In this document: positions 44,924 to 54,342 of the stretch, one piece after another
How positions within the stretch are numbered: the stretch's first letter is position 1
How the letters are laid out: every line of letters starts with the position of its first letter
DNA from: Colwellia sp.
GTDB taxonomy: Bacteria > Pseudomonadota > Gammaproteobacteria > Enterobacterales > Alteromonadaceae
Length of the DNA stretch: 64,000 nt
Direction of reading: 5' to 3'
NCBI GenBank assembly: GCA_029938115.1
Contig: JAPYOP010000015.1
Coordinates: forward strand, 21,525 to 85,524
Notes under the pieces: model-generated
Told to the model about the DNA's origin: nothing
Databases searched by the model: none
What the model saw: only the letters and a program-made list of their open reading frames with translations
Position numbers and translations under genes: made by a program

Positions 44924-46240
44924 ATGGAAATGTCAGCTACGCAATTTAATGATAAGCAAGAAAAAAAAGAGAACCAGCAAAGCAATGCGCTGCCAATGAT
45001 TATAGTTGCAGGTCTATTTTTTATTCTAGGTTTTGCAACTTGGCTTAACGGCTCTTTGATGCCCTATTTAAAGCAGATATTGCAGCTAAGCCCTTTTGAA
45101 GCCTCGTTAATTTTATTCTCTTTTTATATCGCAGTTACTTTTACCGCTTTACCATCAGCAACCATTATTCGAAAAGTTGGTTATAAAAATGGTATGGCAT
45201 TAGGTATGGCGACCATGATGATTGCAGGTTTTCTGTTTATACCTGCCGCGAAAACTCAAATATTTGCTTTATTCTTATTCGCTCAGCTTGTTATGGGTAC
45301 AGGAATTACGTTATTACAAACGGCGGTGAATCCTTATGTAGTTCGTATTGGTCCAGAAGAATCAGCCGCAGCACGTATCTCTATCATGGGCATTTTAAAC
45401 AAAGGTGCTGGTGTGGTTGCGCCAATGGTTTTTACGGCATTAATTTTAAGTGGTTTTCAAGACGTGAGTGGAGAATTGAGTCAAGTTCAAATTGACGATA
45501 TGGCAAATTCTTTAATATTACCTTACTTAGGTATGGCAGTATTCTTAGGTCTTTTAGCTGTAGCAATTAAAAAATCACCTTTGCCAGAGCTAGAAAGCGA
45601 AGAAGAGGCTGAAAGCGAGGATCATCAAGGTCATCTTAAAGAAGCATTATCTCACCCTAATTTAGTACTAGGTGTTGTAGCATTATTTTTCTATGTAGCA
45701 GCGGAGGTTATTGCTGGTGATACTATTGGTACTTTCGCACTATCGTTAGGTGTAGGAAATTATACCATGATGACCTCTTACACCATGATTTGTATGGTTG
45801 CAGGCTATATCTTAGGTATTGCACTTATTCCGAAATTTATTTCTCAACAAAAAGCATTAATGGTTTCAGCTGTTATTGGTTTGTTTTTAACGGCAGGCAT
45901 TGTTTTTGGTGATAATAACTCTTTTGCAATTGCCAATGCGATACTTGGTGGTGTTGAACTCCCAGATACTCTTGTACTTATTGCTTTTCTAGGCTTTGCT
46001 AATGCTATTGTTTGGCCTGCTGTATTCCCTCTGGCATTATCAGGTATGGGTAAGTTAACGAGTGTTGGCTCTGCGTTATTAGTTATGGGTATTTCAGGTG
46101 GCGCTTTCGGTCCATTATTTTGGAGCTTATCTTCAACATCTAGTATGGGTGAGCAAGGCGGTTATTTGGTATTGCTCCCATGTTACTTATTTATTTTATT
46201 TTATGCTGTAAAAGGCTGCAAAATGAAAAGTTGGAAGTAG
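44924..46240 (+). CDS. nagP: N-acetylglucosamine MFS permease NagP
   Basis: 438 residues with twelve predicted helices. It opens with the FucP/NagP-type first helix (LPMIIVAGLFFILGFATWLNGSLMPYLKQILQLSPFEASLIL) and has the MGTGITLLQTAVNPYVVRIGPEESAAARISIMGILNKGAG block found in this sugar-proton symporter family. A cytoplasmic loop rich in Glu lies between helices 6 and 7 (ESEEEAESEDHQ). Context (kinase, nagA, hexosaminidase) points to GlcNAc as the substrate. GAGG lies shortly before the ATG. Last gene of the operon; a strong terminator lies 157 bp on. Confidence 0.9.
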   Translation: MEMSATQFNDKQEKKENQQSNALPMIIVAGLFFILGFATWLNGSLMPYLKQILQLSPFEASLILFSFYIAVTFTALPSATIIRKVGYKNGMALGMATMMIAGFLFIPAAKTQIFALFLFAQLVMGTGITLLQTAVNPYVVRIGPEESAAARISIMGILNKGAGVVAPMVFTALILSGFQDVSGELSQVQIDDMANSLILPYLGMAVFLGLLAVAIKKSPLPELESEEEAESEDHQGHLKEALSHPNLVLGVVALFFYVAAEVIAGDTIGTFALSLGVGNYTMMTSYTMICMVAGYILGIALIPKFISQQKALMVSAVIGLFLTAGIVFGDNNSFAIANAILGGVELPDTLVLIAFLGFANAIVWPAVFPLALSGMGKLTSVGSALLVMGISGGAFGPLFWSLSSTSSMGEQGGYLVLLPCYLFILFYAVKGCKMKSWK

Positions 46241-46396
46241 TTATAGCAAATAAACTACAACTAACGACAGAATTATGAGTATCGGCATTTCTTCTTGCTA
46301 ATACTCATAAAAAAACTCTGCGGTTTAAGTTAGTAACTTCATTATTGATGATATTAACTTTTAAAGTTGAGGGTGCGTTAAACGATCATTTGATCG

Positions 46397-46427
46397 ACCC
46401 TGAGTTTTCTTGGCTCAGGGTTTTTTT
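46397..46427 (+). terminator. Terminator of the nag operon
   Basis: ACCCTGAG / CTCAGGGT stem (46397-46404 with 46414-46421), 9-base loop, and seven T. It directly follows a second palindrome CGATCA-TT-TGATCG (46383-46396). The rest of the 344 bp gap before 46585 shows no gene. Confidence 0.88.
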
Positions 46428-46584
46428 ATGTAAAATAACTACTTGTTATTCACGTGGTTATCTATTTATGTAATATGATATTTACAAAAAAGCGTGATAA
46501 AAAAACACGCTATCATTTACTCTTTACATTGTTAGTGTATATTCAATACCCATAAATCATTATATAATTAAAGCTGTAAATATT

Positions 46585-46803
46585 ATGACTGGACAAAAAC
46601 GCACCGTAACTATTATCTATTATTGTGATGACGGTTTAGAACTTCATCATAAAGTAAAAATATTTGCTCAAAATGAAGTTGGTCGAGTTATTATTCCACC
46701 TGCATTTAAAGAGGGTAAGTCGATTATTGCCGTTTGTGATGGTGAAATTGAAATCCTGAATAAGATTGGCGATCGTATTTTGTCTGTAAATTACGTGGCC
46801 TAA
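46585..46803 (+). CDS. Small conserved protein, TIGR02922-like
   Basis: 72 residues, soluble, with a short beta-rich sequence (TVTIIYYCDDGLELHHKVKIFAQNEVGRVIIPPAFKEGKSIIAVCDGEIEILNKIGDRIL). I recognise it as resembling the TIGR02922 family of small proteins found mainly in Colwellia and Shewanella; no function is known for that family. It stands alone between the nag operon terminator and folD, 35 bp before folD. Family assignment is by memory of the sequence type and is moderate. Confidence 0.65.
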   Translation: MTGQKRTVTIIYYCDDGLELHHKVKIFAQNEVGRVIIPPAFKEGKSIIAVCDGEIEILNKIGDRILSVNYVA

Positions 46804-46838
46804 TATACTGTTCTTAACCTCTACAATAAAAGATACTC

Positions 46839-47711
46839 ATGATCATTGATGGAAAACAAGCTGCGGCAGATCTGCGCGTAGCGCTTGCTATAGAAGTAAA
46901 AAAGCTTAAAGAATCTAAAGGGATCACACCTAGTTTAACCGTGATATTAGTGGGAAAAGACCCTGCTAGTCAGGTGTATGTCCGCAATAAAGCTAAGCAA
47001 ACTATTGAAGTGGGTATGATTTCAAACGAAATTAGATTACCTGATACAACTAGCCAAGAAGAGTTATTAAATCAACTGTCAGTATTGAATAATGATAATT
47101 CAGTTCATGGCATATTGGTACAATTGCCATTGCCTAAGCATATTGATGAAAGTGTTGTTATTGCGGCAATTAATCCTGAAAAAGATGTTGATGGCTTTCA
47201 TGCAATGAACTCAGGTCGATTGCTTAATGGCGAAGACGGGGCTTTAGTACCTTGCACTCCACAAGGTTGTATCATTTTAGCTAAACAACATTTAGGTGAT
47301 GATTTATCAGGTAAACACGCCGTAGTTATTGGTCGCTCAAATATTGTTGGTAAGCCGGTTGCTCTTTTGTTGTTGCAAGAAAACTGTACTGTCACTATTG
47401 CGCATTCACGTACCAAAAACTTAGCCCAAGTTTGTCAGCAAGCTGATATTTTAGTCGCAGCTGTTGGCCGTGCTGAATTTGTAAAAGCTGATTGGGTGAA
47501 AAAAGGTGCAACGGTCATTGATGTTGGCATCAATCGCATTGAAAATACTGAAACAGGCAAAGCTAAATTAGTTGGCGATGTAGATTTTACCGCCGTTAAT
47601 GATGTTTGTGGCGCGATAACACCTGTTCCCGGCGGTGTTGGTCCTATGACTATTGCTTGTTTGTTAAAGAATACGCTTGAAGCTGCTCGTCGCCAGTCTG
47701 CCAATTTGTAG
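46839..47711 (+). CDS. folD: Bifunctional methylenetetrahydrofolate dehydrogenase / cyclohydrolase FolD
   Basis: 290 residues, typical length. It has [21 protein letters not shown] (catalytic Tyr and Lys), [33 protein letters not shown], the NADP-binding [15 protein letters not shown] and the terminal [16 protein letters not shown]. It interconverts 5,10-methylene-, methenyl- and 10-formyl-tetrahydrofolate. It probably has its own promoter in the gap before 46585, or is read with the small gene upstream. Confidence 0.96.
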   Translation: MIIDGKQAAADLRVALAIEVKKLKESKGITPSLTVILVGKDPASQVYVRNKAKQTIEVGMISNEIRLPDTTSQEELLNQLSVLNNDNSVHGILVQLPLPKHIDESVVIAAINPEKDVDGFHAMNSGRLLNGEDGALVPCTPQGCIILAKQHLGDDLSGKHAVVIGRSNIVGKPVALLLLQENCTVTIAHSRTKNLAQVCQQADILVAAVGRAEFVKADWVKKGATVIDVGINRIENTETGKAKLVGDVDFTAVNDVCGAITPVPGGVGPMTIACLLKNTLEAARRQSANL

Positions 47712-47716
47712 AACGT

Positions 47717-47850
47717 CACGAACGAGGCCTATAGGGATATAGGTCACTTAGGTTATGTCTGGAAAATATAACCTGTAGTGAGGCACGACAATTAGCAGTG
47801 AAGCACGACAATTCTCAGCAGATACATTTCGAGGCAAGCATCGACCTACA
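47717..47850. repeat. Interspersed intergenic repeat, copy 2
   Basis: CACGAACGAGGCCTATAGGG through the GAGGCACGACAAT module matches the element at 38010-38107 with scattered changes. The hairpin arms are partly decayed (TTAGGTTATGT / ATATAACCTGT). It ends with GAGGCAAGCATCGACCTACA, which matches 37970-37985 of copy 1. Like copy 1, it lies between two convergent genes (folD and ccmE). Confidence 0.65.
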
Positions 47851-47855
47851 TTATA

Positions 47856-48380
47856 TTAATTCTTACTGTCTAACTGTTTATCACTATATTCTAGTTTTTT
47901 ATAATCTTTACCCGCCGCATCAGCAAGCTCAGCAGGCATATAGTTTTCATCATGCTTAGCTAACACTTCGCTAGCTTCGATACGTAATTCACCTGCAGGT
48001 CCTCTAGCTAAAGAGCCATTAGCAACAATACCTTGCCCTTCGCGAAATAAGTCAGGCAATATACCTTCATAATAAACGGTAATCATCGGGTCGCTAACAT
48101 CGAATATTATCGGCATTTTCATGTCAGATAATCTAAATGAAACTTTTAAGTTATCTGGATCACGTTTAACGCTATTAGGGACAACCAAACCACCAATTCG
48201 AATTCGTTGACCTATGCTTGGCTTAACACCAGAGTCTTTTTTACCTTGAGTGATTTCAGATGGTGTATAAAATAAATCTATATTTTGACTTAAGGCATAA
48301 AGTACTAGGCCTGCAACCACGGAAATACCTATTAATATTGAAGCGACTATAGTTAAACGTTTTTTACGGCGGGGATTCAT
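47856..48380 (-). CDS. ccmE: Cytochrome c maturation haem chaperone CcmE
   Basis: 174 residues. It has a short basic N-terminus, one membrane anchor (about 9-30), and a periplasmic OB-fold with [46 protein letters not shown] and the haem-binding His in [11 protein letters not shown]. It receives haem from CcmC and gives it to CcmF. Its start overlaps ccmD by 4 bp. Last gene of ccmABCDE. Confidence 0.96.
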   Translation of the reverse strand: MNPRRKKRLTIVASILIGISVVAGLVLYALSQNIDLFYTPSEITQGKKDSGVKPSIGQRIRIGGLVVPNSVKRDPDNLKVSFRLSDMKMPIIFDVSDPMITVYYEGILPDLFREGQGIVANGSLARGPAGELRIEASEVLAKHDENYMPAELADAAGKDYKKLEYSDKQLDSKN

Positions 48381-48613
48381 TGGGTTTCCTCATTAGGATT
48401 ATTGGTTGTGGAATTTTGACGGTTTTTACGTACTTGACGCAATTTATTTTCTCGTTGTTGGCGCGCACCAATTTGCTTAATTACTTTGGTATGACTGGTT
48501 AATGAGCTAAAAAGTAACCCCGCAATAAGCGCTGCGGATACACCAAAAGATAGCCAGACATAAAAGCCATAGCCACCCATATTTAGAAATGCGCTAAAAC
48601 TGTCAAATTGCAT
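48377..48613 (-). CDS. ccmD: Haem exporter protein CcmD
   Basis: 78 residues. One membrane helix (about 13-33: [20 protein letters not shown]) follows the conserved [12 protein letters not shown] opening, with a highly basic cytoplasmic tail. CcmD helps release holo-CcmE from CcmABC. Overlaps ccmC by 11 bp and ccmE by 4 bp. Confidence 0.92.
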   Translation of the reverse strand: MQFDSFSAFLNMGGYGFYVWLSFGVSAALIAGLLFSSLTSHTKVIKQIGARQQRENKLRQVRKNRQNSTTNNPNEETQ

Positions 48614-49379
48614 TGTTTTTCTCCTGCGCTATATGTTTGGATAAGTGCTCTGAAACTAATGTTCTAACCCAAGGTCGAATACTATTACGAGTTAGAATTT
48701 CGCTGCGAAAACGTATGCAAATTATTGTGGCAACTAATAATGCAAAGCCAATGAAGCAAAACACAAAAGGCCAAAGCATATCAATCGACATTGACGGTTT
48801 ACCGAGCTTACTTACCGTTGAACCTTGATGGAGGGTATTCCACCACTCGACTGAGTATTTAATAATCGGTAAGTTAATCACGCCAACAAGGGTTAAAATC
48901 CCGGCCGCTTTACCGGCTAAGTTTTTGTCTTCAAAGGCGTTGTGCAAGGCGATAACACCTAAATAAAGAAACAGTAAAATAAGCTCAGAGGTTAATCTAG
49001 CATCCCAAATCCACCATGTACCCCACATAGGTTTCCCCCATGCCGCGCCAGTAATTAAGGCTATAGCAGTAAATATAGCACCAACAGGTGCCATGGCTGC
49101 TGCAGAAGCGTCCGCTAATTTAAATTGCCACACCATTGAGGTAAATGCTGCGATTGCCATACCGAAATATATACCCATAGAAAGGGAAGCTGCCGGTACG
49201 TGAACGTAAAAAATACGAAAACTATCGCCCTGTTGATAATCAGCAGGAGCAAAGGCTAATGCCCAAATAATTCCTATCGACAAAAAGAGTGTAGCTAAAG
49301 CACCTAACCATGGCAGAATTTTTCCGGTGAAGTGATAGCTCACTTCAGGATTAGCGTAAGGGTGTAACCATTTCCACAT
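48603..49379 (-). CDS. ccmC: Haem handling protein CcmC
   Basis: 258 residues with six helices. The tryptophan-rich haem-handling motif is WGTWWIWDARLTSELILLFLYLG, and His in VHVPAASLSMG and EWWNTLHQGS serve as haem ligands. It loads haem onto CcmE. Lies 99 bp after ccmB in a same-strand cluster. Confidence 0.96.
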   Translation of the reverse strand: MWKWLHPYANPEVSYHFTGKILPWLGALATLFLSIGIIWALAFAPADYQQGDSFRIFYVHVPAASLSMGIYFGMAIAAFTSMVWQFKLADASAAAMAPVGAIFTAIALITGAAWGKPMWGTWWIWDARLTSELILLFLYLGVIALHNAFEDKNLAGKAAGILTLVGVINLPIIKYSVEWWNTLHQGSTVSKLGKPSMSIDMLWPFVFCFIGFALLVATIICIRFRSEILTRNSIRPWVRTLVSEHLSKHIAQEKNNAI

Positions 49380-49478
49380 AGATTATGCTCTTCTTTTTAT
49401 ATTAATAACTTATACTCATGCTACCTCGAAATGCTCAGTAGTCCTGAAACAGACACTTTGAAGAGTCATGAGTATATA

Positions 49479-50168
49479 TTAGTTAGTGCTGACTTTTAAA
49501 GCAGCACCAACGGCAAAAGGGGCTAGGGTTAACGAACCAATAAATAGCGCGGCAATTATAGCAAGTTGCCCGCTATAAGGTAAACCAAGCGCGGCGGTAT
49601 CTATGGCGCTGGTCGCAAAAATCAACACTGGAATGTATAAAGGCAACACCAGTAAGCTTAATAGTACACCGCCTTTTTTAATGCCAACAGTTAAACCAAC
49701 ACCTATTGCGCCAAGTAGACTCAACACTGGGGTGCCCAGTAATAGTGTTAACATTAATGCGCCATAACTTTGTTCATTTAAATGTAAAAGTACCGCTAAT
49801 AGTGGTGCAATTAAAATCAGTGGTAAGCCGGTAATTAACCAATGAGCGACAATTTTAGCGAGTACTAAAATAAACACAGGATGTGGGCTTAATAACATTT
49901 GTTCCAATGAACCGTCGTCATGATCTGATTTAAATAATCTATCTAACGATAATAATGTTGATAGCAATGCAGCAACCCAAATTATTCCCGGTGCTATTCT
50001 GCTTAATGTTTGTGCTTCAGGGCCTATGCCCAAGGGAAATAAAGTCACAACAATAACAAAGAATAATAGCGGATTGATAATGTCATCCTTATGACGCATT
50101 GCTATGGTTAAATCACGCTTAAGCACCAATGAGAATACAGCACGATAAGATAAGTTAGCGATAGACAT
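49479..50168 (-). CDS. ccmB: ABC transporter permease CcmB
   Basis: 229 residues with six helices. It has the CcmB signatures LKRDLTIAMRHKDDIINPLLFFVIVVTLFPLGIGPE, LSLDRLFKSDHDDGSLEQMLLSPHP and GTPVLSLLGAIGVGLTVG. It pairs with CcmA for ATP-driven release of haem-CcmE. 67 bp after ccmA. Confidence 0.96.
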   Translation of the reverse strand: MSIANLSYRAVFSLVLKRDLTIAMRHKDDIINPLLFFVIVVTLFPLGIGPEAQTLSRIAPGIIWVAALLSTLLSLDRLFKSDHDDGSLEQMLLSPHPVFILVLAKIVAHWLITGLPLILIAPLLAVLLHLNEQSYGALMLTLLLGTPVLSLLGAIGVGLTVGIKKGGVLLSLLVLPLYIPVLIFATSAIDTAALGLPYSGQLAIIAALFIGSLTLAPFAVGAALKVSTN

Positions 50169-50235
50169 GTTGTGCTCTTCTCTTCTCTTGGTTGTGTTTT
50201 TGAAACCGGTTATTCATGACTTATTACTTACATCT

Positions 50236-50901
50236 CTAATCAAATACATAATCTAAAGTGATTTTTTTTACTTGCTCAGGCTCAAAAGTGAGTAAATCTT
50301 GATGTGTAGTTAAAATAACACAACCACCTTGTTTTATGTGAGCTTTAAATAGCAGCTCTAACGCACGTACACCCTGTTTATCTATGGCTGTGAACGGTTC
50401 ATCTAAAATCCAAATTTTAGCCGTTGATTTATATAAACGCGCCAGTGAAATTCGTCGGTGTTGTCCAGCACTTAAATGTGATGCCAAACTGTCTTCAAAA
50501 CCAGTTAAGTTTACTGCAGATAATGTTTTTTCAATATTCACAGCGTTATTCGGTGCACCTTGTAGAGTAAGGTTAAAACTTAAGTTTTCTGCTGCACTCA
50601 TCTCACCTTTTACCCCTGGCAAATGACCAAGATATAATAAGTCTTGATGGAATTCTTCACGAGACTGACTTATTAATTGCTGATTAAAAAATACTTCGCC
50701 TTCGAAAGGCTGGGAAAGACCGGATAAAATACGTAATAAACTCGTTTTTCCTGAACCGTTAGGCCCTTCCACTTGCACAATGTCGCCAGCGTTGATTTCA
50801 ATATTTAGTTGATCAAACAACAAGCGCTCTTCTCGAATACAAGTTAAATTTGTCACGCTAATTAATGGTGGTGTTAGGCTGGTAGCTTGATTTACAGACA
50901 A
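50236..50901 (-). CDS. ccmA: ABC transporter ATPase CcmA
   Basis: 221 residues. Walker [18 protein letters not shown], signature [14 protein letters not shown] (LSAGQ is usual for CcmA), Walker [13 protein letters not shown] and the switch region TTHQDL. First gene of ccmABCDE, divergent from ccmF across 341 bp. Confidence 0.95.
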   Translation of the reverse strand: MSVNQATSLTPPLISVTNLTCIREERLLFDQLNIEINAGDIVQVEGPNGSGKTSLLRILSGLSQPFEGEVFFNQQLISQSREEFHQDLLYLGHLPGVKGEMSAAENLSFNLTLQGAPNNAVNIEKTLSAVNLTGFEDSLASHLSAGQHRRISLARLYKSTAKIWILDEPFTAIDKQGVRALELLFKAHIKQGGCVILTTHQDLLTFEPEQVKKITLDYVFD

Positions 50902-51059
50902 AGTGATTATTTCTCTATTCTTTATATAGTTATATGATTATTGCAAATTAATGCTGCAAAGTTTAACTGATGTTTGTCAGTTAAATCTTGATTTGGATCG
51001 TATTAACTCTTTACGTAATATCATACCATAGCGAAAATATTATTTAGTAAAAAGTCACG

Positions 51060-51093
51060 TTGATAATTTGTAATATTTAGAAACAATTATCAA
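51060..51093. promoter_or_regulatory. Inverted repeat in the divergent ccmA/ccmF control region
   Basis: TTGATAATT (51060-51068) and AATTATCAA (51085-51093), perfect 9-bp arms separated by 16 bp. A TTGAT-TTGG-ATCGT site that partly resembles an FNR box lies at 50988-51001. Neither is a firm assignment. An extended -10 (TGTGTTAGAAT, 51135-51145) may serve ccmF. Nothing else is seen in the 341 bp gap. Confidence 0.35.
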
Positions 51094-51242
51094 ATACCTC
51101 TGCTTAAAGCAATTAATCTTTTCATCGATTAAAGTGTGTTAGAATTGCGCGACTATTTTTTAGCGTGCTGCATTTTTACTGTTCCTACTTTAAAGTAACA
51201 TGCTTGATTTCAAAATAAGAAAAAGAGTAAACGGAGAAATAA

Positions 51243-53246
51243 ATGAATTCCCAACTTTTACCTGAGTTGCTTCCTAGTCTTTTGCCAGAATTGGGCCACT
51301 TTGCTTTGGTAATAGCCCTAGCTTTTGCATTATGTTTGACCATCATTCCTATGATTGGCGTACACAGTTCTCAACATAAATTGATGAGCTATGCTAAACC
51401 ACTCACTTTCGGCATGTTTATTTTTACCGCGATAAGTATCATAATTTTAGCTTATAGCTTTGTTATTGATGATTTTTCTATTAAATATATTGCCAATCAT
51501 TCTAATAGTCACTTACCTTACTATTTTAAAATAAGTGCTGTTTGGGGGGGGCATGAAGGCTCTTTGTTACTTTGGGTTTTTTCATTAGCGGCTTGGACTA
51601 TGGCGGTTGCTACGTTTTCAAAAAATGTCGAACAAGAATTTATTGCGCTGGTGCTTGCCGTAATGGGCATGATAGCCGTGGGCTTTATTGCTTTTACTTT
51701 ATTAACCTCAAACCCTTTTGAGCGTCTATGGCCAAATGTGCCATTAGAAGGACGTGACTTAAATCCACTGTTACAAGATGTTGGTTTGATAATTCACCCG
51801 CCATTATTATATTTAGGCTATGTTGGTTTTGCTGTCGCTTTTGCATTTGCTGTTGCTGCGTTAATGTCAGGTAAAATGGATGCTGCTTGGGCGCGTTGGT
51901 CTCGTCCTTGGACTGTTGGTGCTTGGATGTTTTTAACCTTAGGTATTGCATTAGGCAGTTGGTGGGCATATTACGAACTTGGTTGGGGCGGTTGGTGGTT
52001 CTGGGATCCTGTTGAAAATGCTTCTTTTATGCCATGGTTAATTGGTACTGCGCTTATACATTCGTTAGCGGTAACAGAGAAGCGTGGCACCTTTAGGAAC
52101 TGGACTGTATTATTGGCGATTTTTGCTTTTAGCTTAAGCTTACTGGGCACCTTTTTAGTCCGCTCTGGTGTTATTACTTCTGTGCACTCTTTTGCTGCAG
52201 ATCCATCGCGTGGTGTTTTCATTTTAGTGCTATTAGCAATAACTGTTGGTGGCTCACTAACCTTGTACGCTTTTAAAGCCAGTAATGTTGCCAGCTTTAG
52301 CCGCTTTGCACTTTATTCTCGCGAAACAGCCTTGCTTATGTGTAACATTATTTTAGTGGTTGCTGCTGTTACTGTGTTGTTAGGTACTTTATACCCACTA
52401 TTGGTTGATGCCTTGGGGTATGGCAAAATATCTGTAGGGCCTCCTTATTTTAATGCGGTATTTGTCCCTATTATGAGCTTCCTGTTTGTTATTATGGGTA
52501 TTGGTCCATTGATACGTTGGAAGAAAGCAAAGAAAGGTGAATTGCGTAAACAACTAGTCAATCCATCTGTATTTAGTGTTGCTTTTGGTTTGTTATTCCC
52601 CATTGTTTACGGTGGTGAATTTAATGCCTTAGTTGCTATGGGCATAACCTTAGCTTCATGGGTTTTCTTGGTGGTGCTTAAAGATTTAATCAACCAATAT
52701 AAATTAAGAACCATGTTAAGTTTAAGTCAATGGGGCATGACGGTAGCACATGCCGGCATTGCTGTGACTATTGTTGGTGTAACATTAGTATCAAGTTATG
52801 AAAGCGAAACTAATGTAAAAATGTCGCTACATGAAAAAGTTGAAATTTCAGGTTATCAGATTGAGTTTAACGGTATTAAACAGGTCGAAGGTCCAAACTA
52901 TAGCGCTGATCAAGGGCAAATCAATATTTATAAAGGCGATGATTTTATTGCCTTATTACAACCTGAGCGTCGAGCTTACCGTGTGCAATCAATGGGAATG
53001 ACTGAAGCTGGTATTGATGGCGGCTTATTCAGAGATATATACGTTGCTTTAGGTGATCCCCTTGACGGTGGTTCATGGGCCATTCGTGTTCATTATAAGC
53101 CTTTTGTTCGTTGGATTTGGCTTGGCGCTTTGTTTATGGCACTCGGTGGTATATTAGCCATGATGGATAAACGTTATCGTGTTAAAAAACGAGTCAAAGT
53201 TACGGTTGCCAAAGCAACAACTCAAGTTGTATCGGAGTTATCTTAA
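51243..53246 (+). CDS. ccmF: Haem lyase subunit CcmF
   Basis: 667 residues, about fifteen membrane helices. The WWD motif is WGGWWFWDPVENASFMPWL. Further blocks are YYFKISAVWGGHEGSLLLWV, DVGLIIHPPLLYLGYVGFAV, LGTFLVRSGVITSVHSFA and a periplasmic C-terminal domain (ESETNVKMSLHEKVEISGYQI). It moves haem from CcmE to apocytochrome c. A GGAG ribosome site precedes the ATG. First gene of ccmFGHI; its stop abuts the ccmG start. Confidence 0.96.
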   Translation: MNSQLLPELLPSLLPELGHFALVIALAFALCLTIIPMIGVHSSQHKLMSYAKPLTFGMFIFTAISIIILAYSFVIDDFSIKYIANHSNSHLPYYFKISAVWGGHEGSLLLWVFSLAAWTMAVATFSKNVEQEFIALVLAVMGMIAVGFIAFTLLTSNPFERLWPNVPLEGRDLNPLLQDVGLIIHPPLLYLGYVGFAVAFAFAVAALMSGKMDAAWARWSRPWTVGAWMFLTLGIALGSWWAYYELGWGGWWFWDPVENASFMPWLIGTALIHSLAVTEKRGTFRNWTVLLAIFAFSLSLLGTFLVRSGVITSVHSFAADPSRGVFILVLLAITVGGSLTLYAFKASNVASFSRFALYSRETALLMCNIILVVAAVTVLLGTLYPLLVDALGYGKISVGPPYFNAVFVPIMSFLFVIMGIGPLIRWKKAKKGELRKQLVNPSVFSVAFGLLFPIVYGGEFNALVAMGITLASWVFLVVLKDLINQYKLRTMLSLSQWGMTVAHAGIAVTIVGVTLVSSYESETNVKMSLHEKVEISGYQIEFNGIKQVEGPNYSADQGQINIYKGDDFIALLQPERRAYRVQSMGMTEAGIDGGLFRDIYVALGDPLDGGSWAIRVHYKPFVRWIWLGALFMALGGILAMMDKRYRVKKRVKVTVAKATTQVVSELS

Positions 53247-53807
53247 ATGAACAAAATCATTCGCTTTTTACCGCTTGTATTGGTCATTGCTTTAGGTGTC
53301 GTACTTTATCGTGGTTTATCGTTAAATCCACAAGATATGCCTTCGGCATTGGTTGGTCAGGTTATGCCAGACTTTTCATTATCAACATTAAATAATGAAA
53401 ATAAAACAGTCACTAAAGCTGATTTAGTAGGAGATATTGTTCTATTGAACGTTTGGGCAACGTGGTGTCCAACTTGTAAATATGAACATCCTTATTTACT
53501 TGAAATTGCCACCGACCCTAAGCTAAAAACTCAGGTGAAACTTTATGGCGTTAACTATAAAGATGAGCGGTTACCGGCGCAGCAGTGGTTAGCGTACTAT
53601 AAAGATCCCTATCAGTTTTCTATTTTTGATGATGAAGGTTTACTAGGCGTTAAGCTTGGTGTTTTTGGTGCACCAGAAACCTTTGTTATTGATCATCATG
53701 GTGTTATTCGCAAGCGTTTTGCCGGGGCTATTGATGTTCGAGTGTGGCGCAAAGAGTTTGAACCCTTAATCAAACAATTAATTACAGAAAAGCAGCAAGG
53801 AAAATAG
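53247..53807 (+). CDS. ccmG: Thiol:disulfide interchange protein CcmG (DsbE)
   Basis: 186 residues. A membrane anchor (about 5-23) precedes a periplasmic thioredoxin fold with the redox motif WCPTC in LLNVWATWCPTCKYEHP and GVFGAPETFVIDHHG (cis-Pro). It reduces apocytochrome c or CcmH cysteines. No gap to ccmF, 2 bp to ccmH. Confidence 0.95.
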   Translation: MNKIIRFLPLVLVIALGVVLYRGLSLNPQDMPSALVGQVMPDFSLSTLNNENKTVTKADLVGDIVLLNVWATWCPTCKYEHPYLLEIATDPKLKTQVKLYGVNYKDERLPAQQWLAYYKDPYQFSIFDDEGLLGVKLGVFGAPETFVIDHHGVIRKRFAGAIDVRVWRKEFEPLIKQLITEKQQGK

Positions 53808-53809
53808 AT

Positions 53810-54334
53810 ATGCTAACTAGAGTTTTATTTATTGTCGTGATTATTACCTCCGCTCTGCTTGTGGTTAACTCAACTCAAGCAAGTCCGGTAGAAACCTTTG
53901 AGTTTCAAGATGACGTTACAAAGGTTCGTTTTCAAGCTTTGAGCAAAGAGTTACGTTGCCCTAAGTGCCAAAATCAAAACTTAGCTGACTCTAACTCTAC
54001 TGTTGCTTCCGCACTTCGTTTAGATTTATATAACTTGTTGATTCAAGGCAGATCAGATGCCGAGATTATTGATTTAATGGTTGGCCGTTACGGTGAGTTT
54101 GTTTTATATCGGCCTCGCGTATCAAGTCTTACTTATGTACTTTGGTTTGGCCCAGCACTATTAATTTTTATCGGCATGATTGTGGTGTTCCTTATATTAC
54201 GTAGAAAACCGATTATAAAAGAAGAGCTTGTTTTAAATTTAGAGCAACAAGAACAGTTAAAGAAACTATTAGCAGATGGTGACGACACCAGTCTAGCCTC
54301 AAAATCAAATCAAGAACAAGCCAATAAAGAGTAG
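53810..54334 (+). CDS. ccmH: Cytochrome c maturation protein CcmH (CycL type)
   Basis: 174 residues. Signal peptide ending near TQASP, then the conserved LRCPKCQNQNLADSNS with the CxxC pair, a three-helix bundle domain, and one C-terminal membrane helix (about 104-126). It presents reduced apocytochrome to CcmF. The C-terminal part is the short form; the TPR part is a separate gene (ccmI). Confidence 0.94.
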   Translation: MLTRVLFIVVIITSALLVVNSTQASPVETFEFQDDVTKVRFQALSKELRCPKCQNQNLADSNSTVASALRLDLYNLLIQGRSDAEIIDLMVGRYGEFVLYRPRVSSLTYVLWFGPALLIFIGMIVVFLILRRKPIIKEELVLNLEQQEQLKKLLADGDDTSLASKSNQEQANKE

Positions 54335-54342
54335 TTGTTATT

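Noticed and set aside
46275..46308. ATGAGTAT / ATACTCAT inverted repeat after nagP
   Set aside because: The arms are 8 bp with an 18-base loop and are followed by A rather than T on the plus strand; the real terminator is 90 bp further on.
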